Shown here: piece by piece, positions 50,701-56,688 of the stretch | How the letters are laid out: the number at the start of each line of letters is the position of its first letter | How positions within the stretch are numbered: position 1 is the first letter of the stretch | Assembly: GCF_037893015.1 (NCBI RefSeq) | Contig: NC_133658.1 | Location: 254,515,826-254,579,825 of the forward strand | DNA: 64,000 nucleotides | Reading direction: 5' to 3' | DNA from: Macrotis lagotis | Lineage: Eukaryota > Chordata > Mammalia > Peramelemorphia > Peramelidae | The notes under the pieces: generated by a model | The model's database searches: none | Seen by the model: the letters and a program-made list of their open reading frames with translations, nothing else | Told to the model about the DNA's origin: nothing | Position numbers and translations under genes: made by a program

Positions 50701-53700
50701 AGTAAAGCAAAAGATGGAAAGGGGGCAAAACTGGATTTCTTTCACTATTTTCTCACAAACTAAATTTGGGGGCAGAAGGTTAGCAATGGAATTTAGCTAT
50801 AATGGAATCCTGCATACACACACAAATTCACAGACATGTCTAAAGACAAATGGCCATTAATGTCCACATGCACCATTTCTATCTCTGGCATGAATATAAC
50901 CAAATCTGACTTCTTCAGCAATTTTTTGAAACTGACCTGAGTTATTTGTGAGAGTAATCCTAAAGATAATATTATACAAAGCTATCTGTCAAACAATTTA
51001 TTATCATGCCCTCTGCTAAAGTCATCCTCTGACACCACACTGGGCCATCCCAAGATTCTTGAAGACTGTATTCAAAGATCACGAGTTCCCGCAGGTTATG
51101 TCAAACTGAAAGGGCTTCCAAGGTAGCCTGGCAGCAGTCTGTGGGTCTACTGTCAAAGGCCAACAAGGAGTTGTTCATCACCAGAGGAATGGCTACCAGA
51201 TGATGCATTTCTTTGGTTATGGCACCTTATGAAGACCTTTATGCAGATACTGAGGAACTGCCATCTGCACCAGAGGAAAGAGCTTTGAAGCAGATGAAAG
51301 CATGACTAATTAGAAGGAAGAAGTCCTACTATGCCTATGTTCAGAGGTTAGGGCCTTTGATCTCTGTTATAAGTCAGTTTGCTCAGCAATTCACCATGGG
51401 GTGAAAGGAGAAAAATTTCTCATGCTACTCCTTGGCTCCCATTTATCTTGTATATAAAAGGCATTCTCTGCTTGGCAATATAGTACCAGCTATGAAAAAG
51501 TTGCCCAGGGGAAACTGGATGAGAAAACTCAAGCTGGTCTCAATTTGGGCAAGAAGAGCTAACTAGTAGATTTGTAATTCTAAAGTTTTATATAATAAAA
51601 TTCAGCAGCTCCTATGCCTTGCTAAATGAATAGTCATACTAATTTTATGAAAACAGGATTTTTTAGATATTTTCTCACAATAAACAATTGTGGACTGAAG
51701 GTTGGCAATGGAATTTAAGAAAGAAACATTCACAGACATAAGCAAAGATAAATAGCCACTGAGTTCCATTGAAGGTTGTGTCTTGATACATACATCATTT
51801 GTTTCCCTGGAATGAATTTTAGGGTTTTTTGGTCCTCGTTTCATCCAGGTGCCCACTCTGGTCAGCATTTGAATATCACTGGATCCTAGACTTGGTGCTA
51901 AAAGGGACTTTGGAAGTCATCTCCTCCAAACCTCTCATTTTACAGATTAAGGAAGCAAAACCAGAAAAAGTAAGTGATTTGCCTAAGGTCATACAGTAAA
52001 AAGTGACCAAGTGGGGGTTTGGACCCAAGAGATTTGATTCCAAAAGAGTCAATACTCTTTCCATCATACTATGCTATCACCCCTCATTGCCAACGCAATA
52101 CAAAGAAAATGGTAATTAACTAGATGCTATGAACCCTGTTTTAATCCTCACTCTAAGTCATTTTTCCATTTCTGTATGGAAATGTGTAGTGAAACATCTG
52201 TTTGTCAGAAGTTACAAATACTCACATCCTCAAGTTGCTCAGAACCTTGGAATAGAACAGAAAAAAATTTTTTCTGTTACTCACATACTTGACCCCAGAC
52301 TCCCTCTGCTGGATGTTTTTATACATCTGAAGTTGAGCTATAGGCTATAACTAAAGAACACAAGATTCCCGAATCAATTACAATCATTTGTTTGGTGTCT
52401 CTTTCATAGTGTTCTAAAACAGGAGCTAGGCCATAAATAAAAATATCCAAGTTTATACTGGAGTTGATTGTTAAATTTTCAAGTTAGCAATGACAGCTTA
52501 GGAAAAAAGTAAACAAAATAAATCAGGTTTTAATATTTTGTTTTGCTGGTTGTCTAGACATAAGAAAGTAATGGGAAAATGTTAATAATGCAATTGAACT
52601 TAAAAGTGTGTTGTTTGTCATTTTTTTTCAGAGTCAGATATTAATCATTTGCCAGCCCACATCTGAAAATATCTTGCCTCCTCCAAGGCTGAACTCAGTC
52701 AGGCACCACTCCCTCTGTGTAGCCTTTCCTCATCCCTGCTTCCTCGGCCAAAAATGTTCTCTCTATTTACAAATTTTCCTATACCTCTTTACCTGGACAT
52801 AACCTTTGTCTCTTATTACTTCCTACCATTTTCTTTCATAATTAGTACCCCTCAAAGAATATTTTGTCTCAATACATTTGAGCACAACACATTGTAGTTA
52901 ACAGTACACACTTCATAAATGATGACTGAATTGTTCAACTGAATTGCTATGTTCTATTTAGCATTCTATTTCGGTGGCTGTTATATTCCCATTTTTTTGC
53001 ATTTCAGTCACTTTAGTTGTGGTTCTCTGTGACCCCTTTGGGTTTTCTTGGTCAAGATACTGGAGAGGTTTGCTCTTTCTTCTCTAGCTCATTTTAATGA
53101 TGAGGAACCTGAGGTAAACATGGTTGCTCAGGGTCACTTATTTGAACTCCAGGCCCAGCACTCTATCCACTGCACCACTTAAATATCCTTATCTCCACTA
53201 CTAGATTTTCACATATTTAAGGGCAAACAATTTATCATTGTTATTTTTTAATCTTCCCAGGGTCTAGCACAGTGTTCTACACATATTCATGCTTAATGTT
53301 TATTGAATTAAATTGGGTAGGACTGGCTCTTGGTGAGTAGCAAAAGCCATGGGCTTAGAATCCAGTCTCTAATACTATTCTGGCCCTACCTTGATGCCCG
53401 CATTCCTCAAGGTCTCCAAGGTAGGTCGCACATCTGTCTGCAGCTGATCTTCCACTCCAGTCAGGCAAAGGAGCTCCATCTCCATTTCCAGGCTCTCAAT
53501 CACGGTGGCCACTTTGAGGGAACGGTCATGAACACTGAGCTTTGCTTGGACATAGCGTGCCTGAGGGGAAGCAAAAACCATCCCACTGATTCACCCCAAG
53601 TTTTTCTCTCTGGGTCTCATGGCAGTAAGGCAAAAGATTCTCTGATAAGAACAGATACTACACTTGATCTTAGCCAAAAGGCCGAGAAGCGATGCAAAAG

Positions 53701-56093
53701 ATTCTCTAATGAGGTTAACATGAAGTAGCTGAAAAAAATCTGATTATTTTACTCCTAACAGCTGTTTAAGATCTTTAGTAATGTTACATACAAGACAGTC
53801 AACAGAAAAGCTTCATAAACAAACACAGAACTAAATCTTTTGATTCTGTGTTCAAACAGTAAAACCAATTACATATTCTACTTCCTGCATCTTTTTTTTT
53901 AGGGTTTTTTTTTTGAAAGGCAAATGGGGTTAAGTGGCTTGCCCAAGGCCACACAGCTAGGTAATTATTAAGTGTCTGAGACCAGATTTGAACCCAGGTA
54001 CTCCTGACTCCAAGGCTGGTGCTTTATCCACTAAGCCACCTAGCTGCCCCGACTAAGCCACCTAGCCACCCCTACTTCCTGCATCTTTAGCTACAAAGAG
54101 TGTTTCTGAGATGATTTCTGCTAGGCAAATTTCATGTATTTATTCTCAAGATTTCCTTAGGGATTATCACTCAAAGACTCTACATTTGGCTTCTTGAATC
54201 CAATTCATGTGCAAGTCAAGACATCATCCTCATGAAGCCATTGGTCCTCTTCAAGAACAAAGGATGACCAATAACACTCAAGGATGTAGCATCACTAGAT
54301 TTCCTCACACAGAAACTTCTCCCCATGCCGTCAAGTCTTGGATCATACATTCCACATCATAAAACCTCTTACCTCAAAGTCCTGATACTGTTCTTCTGTC
54401 AGAGACTTCTTTGCAACCACCAGAACCCTCAAGCCTTCTCTGGCCATGTTGCCACACTGAAAAGCAGTTAGAGAACAAGACCATGATCAACAGGGAAAAA
54501 AGCTTGAAAGTTTTGTGTGGTCAATTAGTGTTTTATGTGATCATTGACTAGCAACATGTTCATATCCTGATCTTACATTAACAGCTTTTTCCTAATCACA
54601 ATAAATTGTTGTGTTTATTCAAAATGAAAAATGGAGACAGCATGACTTATTCAATGCAAGAAGAAATTAAAGGTAATCTGGTATAAAACTTTTTCAAGAA
54701 TTAAGGAAGGTTAGAATTGGAAGGTAATTCTGAGACGTAAATCCTTCCAGAAGTTCCACTGAATCTCTTCCTAATATCCCCACTATTCAGATATCACACC
54801 TTTATTTGAAATTATTCAGTGCAAGAAACTCATTACTTTACAAAGAAATTTGTTCCTTTTGTTCAGACAGTTCTGATAATTAGAAGGTCCTTCATGTTGT
54901 ATCAAAATCTGCCTTCCTGTAACTTCTATCACTGATCTTCATTTTGGCCTTCTGGAGCCACAGCGTTCATATAACCCTTGAACTATCTGAAGGCATTAAT
55001 GACTTCACCCCATCTTCTCTACCCTAAGTCCAACCTCCTACCAGGTCTTTTTTTTCCTAGGTTAAGCACTTCTGGTTCCTTCAGCTAATCTTTACATACC
55101 TTGCTTTGGGGTGCCTAATATTGTCGCCATTCTGCTCACCCTCCTCTGGACACATTCTAGTTTATTAACATCCCTTCAAAAATGTGGTACCTAAAATTTA
55201 TGTCTGACCAAGGTTATGGAATAATAAGGTTTTTCTAGAAACACAGCATGGTGCTTTGGTGGAGTCTAATTTTAAAGGATGAATGAATGAATGAGTTCGT
55301 GGATGAATGAATACTAAACTCATATTAGGCTTTTGGGGGGAGGTGGTTAAAATATCATACTAATTTATAATGAATTTATCTTTTTTGACCATATTTTATT
55401 TGTACAGTTAATTAACTTTAACCTAAATTTAGGATTATATGTATTACACAAATAGTAGTTGTTTATGTTTCATAATAGTAGTGGCTTAGGCATCTGAACG
55501 ACTTTTTTTTCTTAGTAGAAATCCACAAAGATCATCAGTGGCTATTATTCAATAAGCCCACACACTTGACATAATGCCTAGGCCTAATGACTAAACTTTA
55601 TATAAATAAGAAGTTTGAAATTAAAAGAGAATTGTAAATTTGGAAAATGTGCCCTACCCCTACTTTTGCAAACTATGGTTTTCTTAGAAACAGCATCTCC
55701 AAAATTGCGGAAAAGTTTAAAATTTCAAACAACATCCACAGAATTAAAACAACTATGGACAGAGAGTGATTAAATGAGCCAAATTGAAAATGAAATTAAC
55801 CCTATGGGGTTTGCTCCCCCTGCTCCCAGACGACCAGATCTTTACTTCAGATTCCCAGCTCTCTGGAGCCTAATATTGCCTGCTGTTAGACAGCTTTCAT
55901 AAACCAGAATGCAACAGGGGAATGCTTCTTTTAAGAAAGCTATTAACAGCTTGTGCTTTGTGCTTTATTCCAGAAAGAACATGCTCAGACCAAATCTTAC
56001 CTCTTCTTCCAGCCAGTCATTATACTGTACAATACCAGCCATGACAACATCTGCTCCCTTCATATAGAATGTGATTTCTCCTGTTGACTCATC
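24834..56093 (-). CDS. ATP9A: ATP9A, P4-type ATPase, C-terminal half (13 exons, 5' part outside the window)
   Basis: Minus-strand gene for a class II P4-ATPase of endosomes and the trans-Golgi network. Members of this class are thought to work without a CDC50 subunit and to act in endosomal recycling. The thirteen exons listed separately join in frame to give 1476 nt: 491 codons plus TAG. Motifs in order are KGAD (nucleotide-binding domain, E1), TGDK followed by TA (P domain, E4), GDGGND (hinge, E6/E7 junction), then six predicted membrane segments M5-M10 in E8-E13. Paralogue choice: the last exons read 'HEFID' then 'VYFIAT' and end '[10 protein letters not shown]', as I recall for ATP9A. ATP9B, as I recall it, has a longer insert at this position. 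The DKTGT phosphorylation motif, M1-M4 and the promoter must lie above 64000. In human the gene sits between NFATC2 and SALL4, so the downstream intergenic DNA here probably leads toward NFATC2 (inference). No frameshift or premature stop, so the gene looks functional. Confidence 0.97.
25195..25625 (+). mobile_element. L2 LINE 3' end
   Basis: Clear L2 order: 'gctgaccttcaaagctttcc', 'cactttggcccccatctac', 'aagtgaactactttcctgtc', 'aaattcctcccaggccc', then 'tctcttgaaaggggtcat' and a tail with 'aatagctgctcaaaaatgaa'. No intact frame. Confidence 0.75.
25626..25860 (-). repeat. MIR-like SINE, reverse
   Basis: 'cagctcacatttctacatc', 'tttctaggagaatatatcag', 'gtgacttttccaaggtcaaa' and 'gaatgctctatccaatgcacc'. 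Confidence 0.6.
26620..26761 (-). repeat. MIR-like SINE fragment
   Basis: 'tttgcaaactgcttcacaaa', 'cattagctcattttgatcct', 'ttttggagatgaggaaatg'. Confidence 0.55.
26762..26793. repeat. (ATCT)n microsatellite
   Basis: About seven to eight perfect ATCT units at the end of the preceding MIR-like fragment. Confidence 0.9.
26795..27160. repeat. Old dispersed repeat, family not named
   Basis: 'aagcatttattaaatactat', 'ggtacacaaagaaaaatg', 'cttgctctcaagaagtctgc', 'tctaatgaggcaaacaac', then 'ttgagctgaatcttaaaag'. I recognise this as an old family common in marsupials but cannot name it. Confidence 0.4.
27446..27700 (-). mobile_element. MAR1-type CORE-SINE with internal G13 run
   Basis: Reverse copy ('ttgttcagttgtcatttctg', 'ttagcaaagaagtggagtaa', 'aaggaaactgacttgtctag', 'actgtgctacctt'). 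A homopolymer of 13 G at 27487-27499 replaces the usual GGGG. Confidence 0.75.
27807..29261 (+). mobile_element. 5'-truncated L1 insertion, antisense to ATP9A
   Basis: Contains the last quarter of L1 ORF2 and a complete 3' UTR ending with a G-rich tract, 'attgtaaaactcaaataat' and an A-rich tail. Flanked by a perfect 13-bp duplication AAAGAAATAATAA (27794-27806 and 29262-29274). The long remaining open frame suggests relatively recent insertion. Confidence 0.88.
28038..28877 (+). pseudogene. L1 ORF2 C-terminal fragment, 279 codons open
   Basis: The open frame ends at the natural L1 ORF2 stop. It shows the L1 C-terminal region: 'LIKLKSFC'-like [38 protein letters not shown], the Cys/His segment '[14 protein letters not shown]' and '[11 protein letters not shown]'. 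No endonuclease or reverse transcriptase domain is present, so it is inactive. Upstream in the same element another frame still reads [13 protein letters not shown], so a frameshift or stop separates the parts. Confidence 0.9.
29280..29575. repeat. Two MIR-like fragments, opposite orientations
   Basis: 29280-29420 reads as a reverse copy ('gcaagcactttacatctgtt', 'tctcacttcactgtcac'). 29430-29575 reads as a forward copy ('ctctgggctttagttttctc'). Confidence 0.5.
29671..29832 (-). mobile_element. Older tRNA-derived SINE inside MAR1
   Basis: Reverse copy: T-rich end, 'gattaagtgacttctagggt', 'agtgtctgaggccacatttg' and 'ccaccacaccacctagccac'. More diverged than its neighbour. Confidence 0.7.
29848..30008 (-). 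mobile_element. Younger tRNA-derived SINE
   Basis: Reverse copy close to consensus ('ttaggtttttgcaaggcaaa', 'ccacacagctaggtaattat', 'actgtgccacctagctgccc'). Near-duplicate flanks TATTTGGTATTT (29834) and TATTTGATATTT (30011). Confidence 0.85.
31639..31842 (-). CDS. ATP9A: ATP9A exon E12 (M7-M9)
   Basis: 204 nt, acceptor 'ctttgtag', donor GTAAGG. Begins with two bases completing Gly, then [18 protein letters not shown], passes through M8 ('[13 protein letters not shown]') and M9 ('[14 protein letters not shown]'), and ends HEFI plus the first base of Asp. Confidence 0.97.
31843..33590 (-). other. ATP9A intron E11-E12
   Basis: 1748 bp. Contains MIR-like fragments (31955-32085 forward; about 33110-33335 reverse) and a (CA/TA)n microsatellite at 32737-32812. 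No exon. Confidence 0.85.
32737..32812. repeat. (CA)n/(TA)n compound microsatellite
   Basis: Two CA runs separated by a TATA/TACA run. Confidence 0.9.
33591..33648 (-). CDS. ATP9A: ATP9A exon E11 (M7 start)
   Basis: 58 nt, acceptor '...acttag', donor GTAAGG. Encodes [19 protein letters not shown] plus the first base of Gly; the start of M7. A 308-bp intron separates it from E10. Confidence 0.94.
33957..34065 (-). CDS. ATP9A: ATP9A exon E10 (M6)
   Basis: 109 nt, acceptor 'atttctag'. Starts [19 protein letters not shown] and ends KDLLK. The donor is GTTCAC after AAG, a poor match to the consensus GTRAGT. The frame stays open for about 42 codons past the donor before a TGA at 33831-33833. Confidence 0.94.
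34066..35285 (-). other. ATP9A intron E9-E10
   Basis: 1220 bp, largely unique. An open frame at 34770-35081 on the plus strand has no recognisable product. Confidence 0.85.
35286..35350 (-). CDS. ATP9A: ATP9A exon E9 (M5-M6)
   Basis: 65 nt, acceptor 'gtcacag', donor GTAGGT. Encodes [17 protein letters not shown] then FLII, and ends with two bases of Gly. Completes M5 and starts M6. Confidence 0.95.
35731..35767. repeat. (TG)n microsatellite
   Basis: About 18 perfect TG units, followed by a TATC-TG mixed segment and a purine-rich stretch to 35905. Confidence 0.9.
36690..36805 (-). mobile_element. tRNA-derived SINE fragment
   Basis: 'gtgttaagtgacttgcccag', 'aacagctagtaata' and 'cctcctgattccagggctg' in reverse order; the head is missing. 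Confidence 0.6.
37436..37462. repeat. (CA)n microsatellite
   Basis: About 13 CA units, followed by variant TG/CA-rich sequence to 37550. Confidence 0.85.
38777..38932 (-). CDS. ATP9A: ATP9A exon E8 (start of M5)
   Basis: 52 codons, phase 0, acceptor 'gattttag', donor GTAAAC. Starts [16 protein letters not shown], contains [11 protein letters not shown] (typical P4-ATPase cytosolic link) and enters membrane segment M5 ('[13 protein letters not shown]'). Confidence 0.96.
38933..41152 (-). other. ATP9A intron E7-E8
   Basis: 2.2 kb. MIR-like reverse copies at about 39650-39810 and 40840-41025. The rest is AT-rich and unique. No exon. Confidence 0.8.
41153..41217 (-). CDS. ATP9A: ATP9A exon E7 (GDGGND hinge)
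   Basis: 65 nt, acceptor 'tttgcag', donor GTGAGT. Together with the last G of E6 it encodes [13 protein letters not shown] and ends VEGK. GDGxND is the hinge motif essential for Mg2+ coordination in P-type ATPases. Confidence 0.97.
41218..42441 (-). other. ATP9A intron E6-E7
   Basis: 1.2 kb. A MIR-like reverse copy at about 41335-41515 and an L2 remnant at about 42050-42300 ('aagttctacaggggtaagaa' then 'tacctggtacactcctttgc'). No exon. Confidence 0.8.
42442..42586 (-). CDS. ATP9A: ATP9A exon E6
   Basis: 145 nt, starting phase 0 and ending with the first base of a Gly codon. Starts [10 protein letters not shown], contains [13 protein letters not shown] (the conserved 'R.[ST]P.QK' P-domain element of P4-ATPases), and ends LTCAVG. 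Only 128 bp of intron separates it from E5. Confidence 0.96.
42715..42804 (-). CDS. ATP9A: ATP9A exon E5
   Basis: 30 codons, phase 0, acceptor '...ttttccag', donor GTAGGC. Starts [14 protein letters not shown] and ends ISGDSLE, P-domain sequence preceding the hinge. Confidence 0.95.
44239..44367 (+). mobile_element. 5'-truncated tRNA-derived SINE
   Basis: Starts inside the head ('cactggccctggaggagg') and ends in an A/T-rich tail. A perfect 14-bp target duplication AAAATCACTGCAGT lies at 44225-44238 and 44368-44381. Confidence 0.92.
44506..44644 (+). mobile_element. tRNA-derived SINE, near consensus
   Basis: Forward copy ('gcagctaggtggtgcagtgg', 'gagcaccggccctggagtca', 'acctagctgtgtggccttgg'), ending in a run of A. 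Perfect 20-bp flanking repeat at 44486-44505 and 44645-44664, containing TACTTTAGGATAGGG. Confidence 0.95.
44839..44952 (+). repeat. Purine-rich (GA/GAAA)n tract
   Basis: About 110 bases almost purely A and G on the plus strand. Such tracts can form triplex (H-DNA) structures. Confidence 0.85.
45160..45365 (-). mobile_element. MAR1-type CORE-SINE, reverse
   Basis: 'gaccccatttggggtaaaga', 'tagtggtttgccatttgctt', 'gaggaaactgaggcaaacag', 'tgactccagggctggttttc'. Confidence 0.8.
45495..45593 (-). CDS. ATP9A: ATP9A exon E4 (TGDK exon)
   Basis: 33 codons, phase 0, acceptor 'atttcag', donor GTGAGT. Starts [12 protein letters not shown], the universal TGDKxxTA motif of the P domain that contacts Mg-phosphate. 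Ends IHIFRL. Confidence 0.97.
46236..46388 (+). mobile_element. tRNA-derived SINE in L1 copy A
   Basis: Forward copy ('gggcagctaggtggtatag', 'accagccctggagtcagaag', 'caagtcacttaacaccattg'). Imperfect target duplication around 'agatcaggggg' and 'aggtcaggggg'. L1 sequence continues across it. Confidence 0.88.
46590..46744 (+). mobile_element. tRNA-derived SINE, first of a serial pair
   Basis: Forward copy flanked by AAAAACTATTTGAAA (46575-46589) and AAAAACTATTTGAAG (46745-46759). Confidence 0.92.
46760..46890 (+). mobile_element. tRNA-derived SINE, second of a serial pair
   Basis: More diverged copy with an internal deletion ('ggcagccaagtgtcacagtg', 'acaggaatacttgagtc'), flanked by AAAAACTATTTGAAG (46745-46759) and AAAAGCTATTTGAAG (about 46892-46906). 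It shares the central target copy with its neighbour. Confidence 0.88.
47377..47551 (+). mobile_element. tRNA-derived SINE in L1 copy A
   Basis: Forward copy with a perfect 14-bp duplication AAGAAATAAAGTGG at 47363-47376 and 47552-47565. Confidence 0.93.
48750..50340 (+). mobile_element. Second old L1 (copy B), internally deleted and split by an inverted L1
   Basis: 48750-48900 repeats the sequence at about 46912-47060 (copy A, starting 'aactttagcaaaattcagga'). It then jumps to the ORF2 C-terminal segment (48950-49112, the equivalent of 48175-48330), so about 1 kb is missing. After an inverted L1 (49118-49975) the old 3' UTR follows at 49980-50220, as in the element at 1068-1665. AT-rich sequence runs to 50340. 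Confidence 0.65.
49118..49975 (-). mobile_element. 5'-truncated L1 inserted in reverse into copy B
   Basis: The reverse complement reads the ORF2 C-terminus (open frame at 49612-49848: '[20 protein letters not shown]', '[13 protein letters not shown]') and the same modern 3' UTR as the 27807-29261 element. The T-rich end is at 49130-49145. A short 'tcttcag' occurs at both ends (49124 and 49959), possibly the target duplication. Confidence 0.8.
50495..50643 (+). mobile_element. tRNA-derived SINE
   Basis: Forward copy near consensus; target duplication AAAATAGTCCTGG at 50482-50494 and 50644-50656. Confidence 0.94.
50644..51894. other. Intronic sequence, origin not recognised
   Basis: Includes a non-AT-biased 500-base block (51050-51560) that does not resemble the local repeat families. 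Its frames are short and broken. It could be an old processed pseudogene or unnamed repeat, but I cannot identify it. Confidence 0.35.
51895..52085 (-). repeat. MIR-like SINE, reverse
   Basis: 'aaagggactttggaagtcat', 'cctctcattttacagatta', 'gtgatttgcctaaggtcata', 'tactctttccatcatactat'. Confidence 0.65.
52640..52930 (+). mobile_element. L2 LINE 3' remnant
   Basis: 'cagtcaggcaccactccctc', 'gtagcctttcctcatccctg' and a tail with 'cttcataaatgatgactgaa'. Confidence 0.65.
53003..53188 (-). mobile_element. MAR1-type CORE-SINE, reverse
   Basis: 'gtgacccctttgggttttct', 'tcaagatactggagaggttt', 'gatgaggaacctgaggtaaa', 'ctatccactgcaccactt'. Confidence 0.75.
53390..53560 (-). CDS. ATP9A: ATP9A exon E3
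   Basis: 57 codons, phase 0, acceptor 'ccctcag', donor GTAGGG. Starts [13 protein letters not shown] and contains LTGVEDQLQ, the P4-ATPase stretch around 'GxEDQLQ' at the start of the P domain, then ends LRNAGIK. A plus-strand open frame over the same bases is a shadow. Confidence 0.96.
53642..53693 (-). pseudogene. U2 snRNA retropseudogene, 3'-truncated
   Basis: The reverse complement starts ATCGCTTCTCGGCC and matches the first about 52 nt of U2 snRNA, including the branch-site recognition region (GTGTAGTATCTG), with no mismatch that I can see. It stops abruptly before the Sm site. It is flanked by a 14-bp perfect direct repeat GCAAAAGATTCTCT (53630-53643 and 53694-53707), which overlaps the 3' end by about 2 bp. 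This is the mark of LINE-mediated insertion of a truncated cDNA. It lies in the ATP9A intron between E2 and E3 and cannot encode a functional U2. Confidence 0.95.
53895..54071 (-). mobile_element. tRNA-derived SINE with duplicated head
   Basis: Reverse copy with a perfect 17-bp target duplication CTACTTCCTGCATCTTT at 53878-53894 and 54072-54088. The head occurs twice: ACTAAGCCACCTAGC at 54030 and again at 54052 (period 22). Confidence 0.94.
54195..54275. mobile_element. Fragment of the composite SINE seen at 17940
   Basis: 'gaatccaattcatgtgcaag', 'tcaagacatcatcc' and 'ttcaagaacaaaggatgacc' are the reverse of the first part of that element. Confidence 0.55.
54373..54456 (-). CDS. ATP9A: ATP9A exon E2
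   Basis: 28 codons, phase 0, acceptor '...cttttcag', donor GTAAGA. Starts [17 protein letters not shown] and ends QYQDFE, matching the segment after KGAD in ATP9 proteins (the 'REGLRVL' P4-ATPase signature). Confidence 0.95.
54457..56000 (-). other. ATP9A intron E1-E2
   Basis: 1544 bp. Holds a CR1/L3 LINE remnant (about 54700-55240). The rest is unique sequence with no exon. Confidence 0.85.
54700..55240 (-). mobile_element. CR1/L3-type LINE remnant
   Basis: Old CR1-clade 3' region, read here as 'tctgccttcctgtaacttct', 'tctggagccacagcg', 'ctcaccctcctctggacaca', 'ttctagtttattaacatccc' and 'aaaaatgtggtacctaaaa'. The 'CCTCCTCTGGACAC' segment is characteristic of the clade. Confidence 0.7.
56001..56093 (-). 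CDS. ATP9A: ATP9A exon E1 (KGAD exon)
   Basis: 31 codons, phase 0 at both ends, acceptor 'cccacag' and donor GTAAGA. Encodes [19 protein letters not shown] and then an EEE end. KGAD is the conserved P-type ATPase nucleotide-binding motif. First exon of the gene visible in the window; the next upstream exon was not found up to 64000. Confidence 0.95.
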
Positions 56094-56654
56094 CTGTGGG
56101 GAGAAATGAGTGAAGAACTGAAGGATCACCTTCATTTTCCACTAAATACATTTTTTCAAAAGAATTGAAACTACAAATAGCTCAAAGAACAAGAATAGTA
56201 ATAACAACAACAATAAAACCCACAGCAGGTGTATACCGTCTGTAAGATAGAAATAATGACTTACTGAAAGAAGTCAATTGAAACACAGCCAAGATGTATG
56301 AGTAGACTAGGGAGTTGCCTGGTTATATAACCAAATGAAAGGCAACAAATGGATAGCCTAAGTAGGAATAGTGGTGCCTTCAAAATATATAATTAATCAA
56401 AGGAAAGATTCTGGGACCATATATGAAGTTCTGTTTTTTACCATTTTATCAACAAAAACTTTGCTTTCAAGATGGCTACATTCTAAGTCATTCCTAGGCT
56501 TCTGAGAGGAGACACAATGAATAGACTTGGGAGTCAAGAAATCCTCTCTGAATCTCGTCCCTCTTTTCCTCTTGTCCCTCATTTCCTCACTGTAAATAGA
56601 AATAATAATAGCTTACCTGCCAGGGTTAAAGATCAAATAGAGATCATATTTGTA

Positions 56655-56688
56655 AAATTATTATTATTATTATTATTATTATTATTTT
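56655..56688. repeat. (ATT)n microsatellite
   Basis: About 11 perfect ATT units. Confidence 0.9.

Larger units (their letters stand above)
45594..53389 (-). other. ATP9A intron E3-E4
   Basis: 7.8 kb, the largest complete intron here. Holds the L1/SINE nest at 46186-50643, a MIR-like fragment at 46060-46185 (forward), a MIR-like SINE at 51895-52085, an L2 at 52640-52930 and a MAR1 at 53003-53188. 50644-51894 is not recognised as any repeat and has no supportable exon. Confidence 0.8.

Noticed and set aside
53642..53693. A functional U2 snRNA gene
   Set aside because: Only the first about 52 nt are present; the Sm site and 3' stem-loops are missing, and retroposition repeats flank it.
53330..53728. 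132-codon plus-strand open frame
   Set aside because: Shadow of ATP9A exon E3 and of the U2 pseudogene on the opposite strand.
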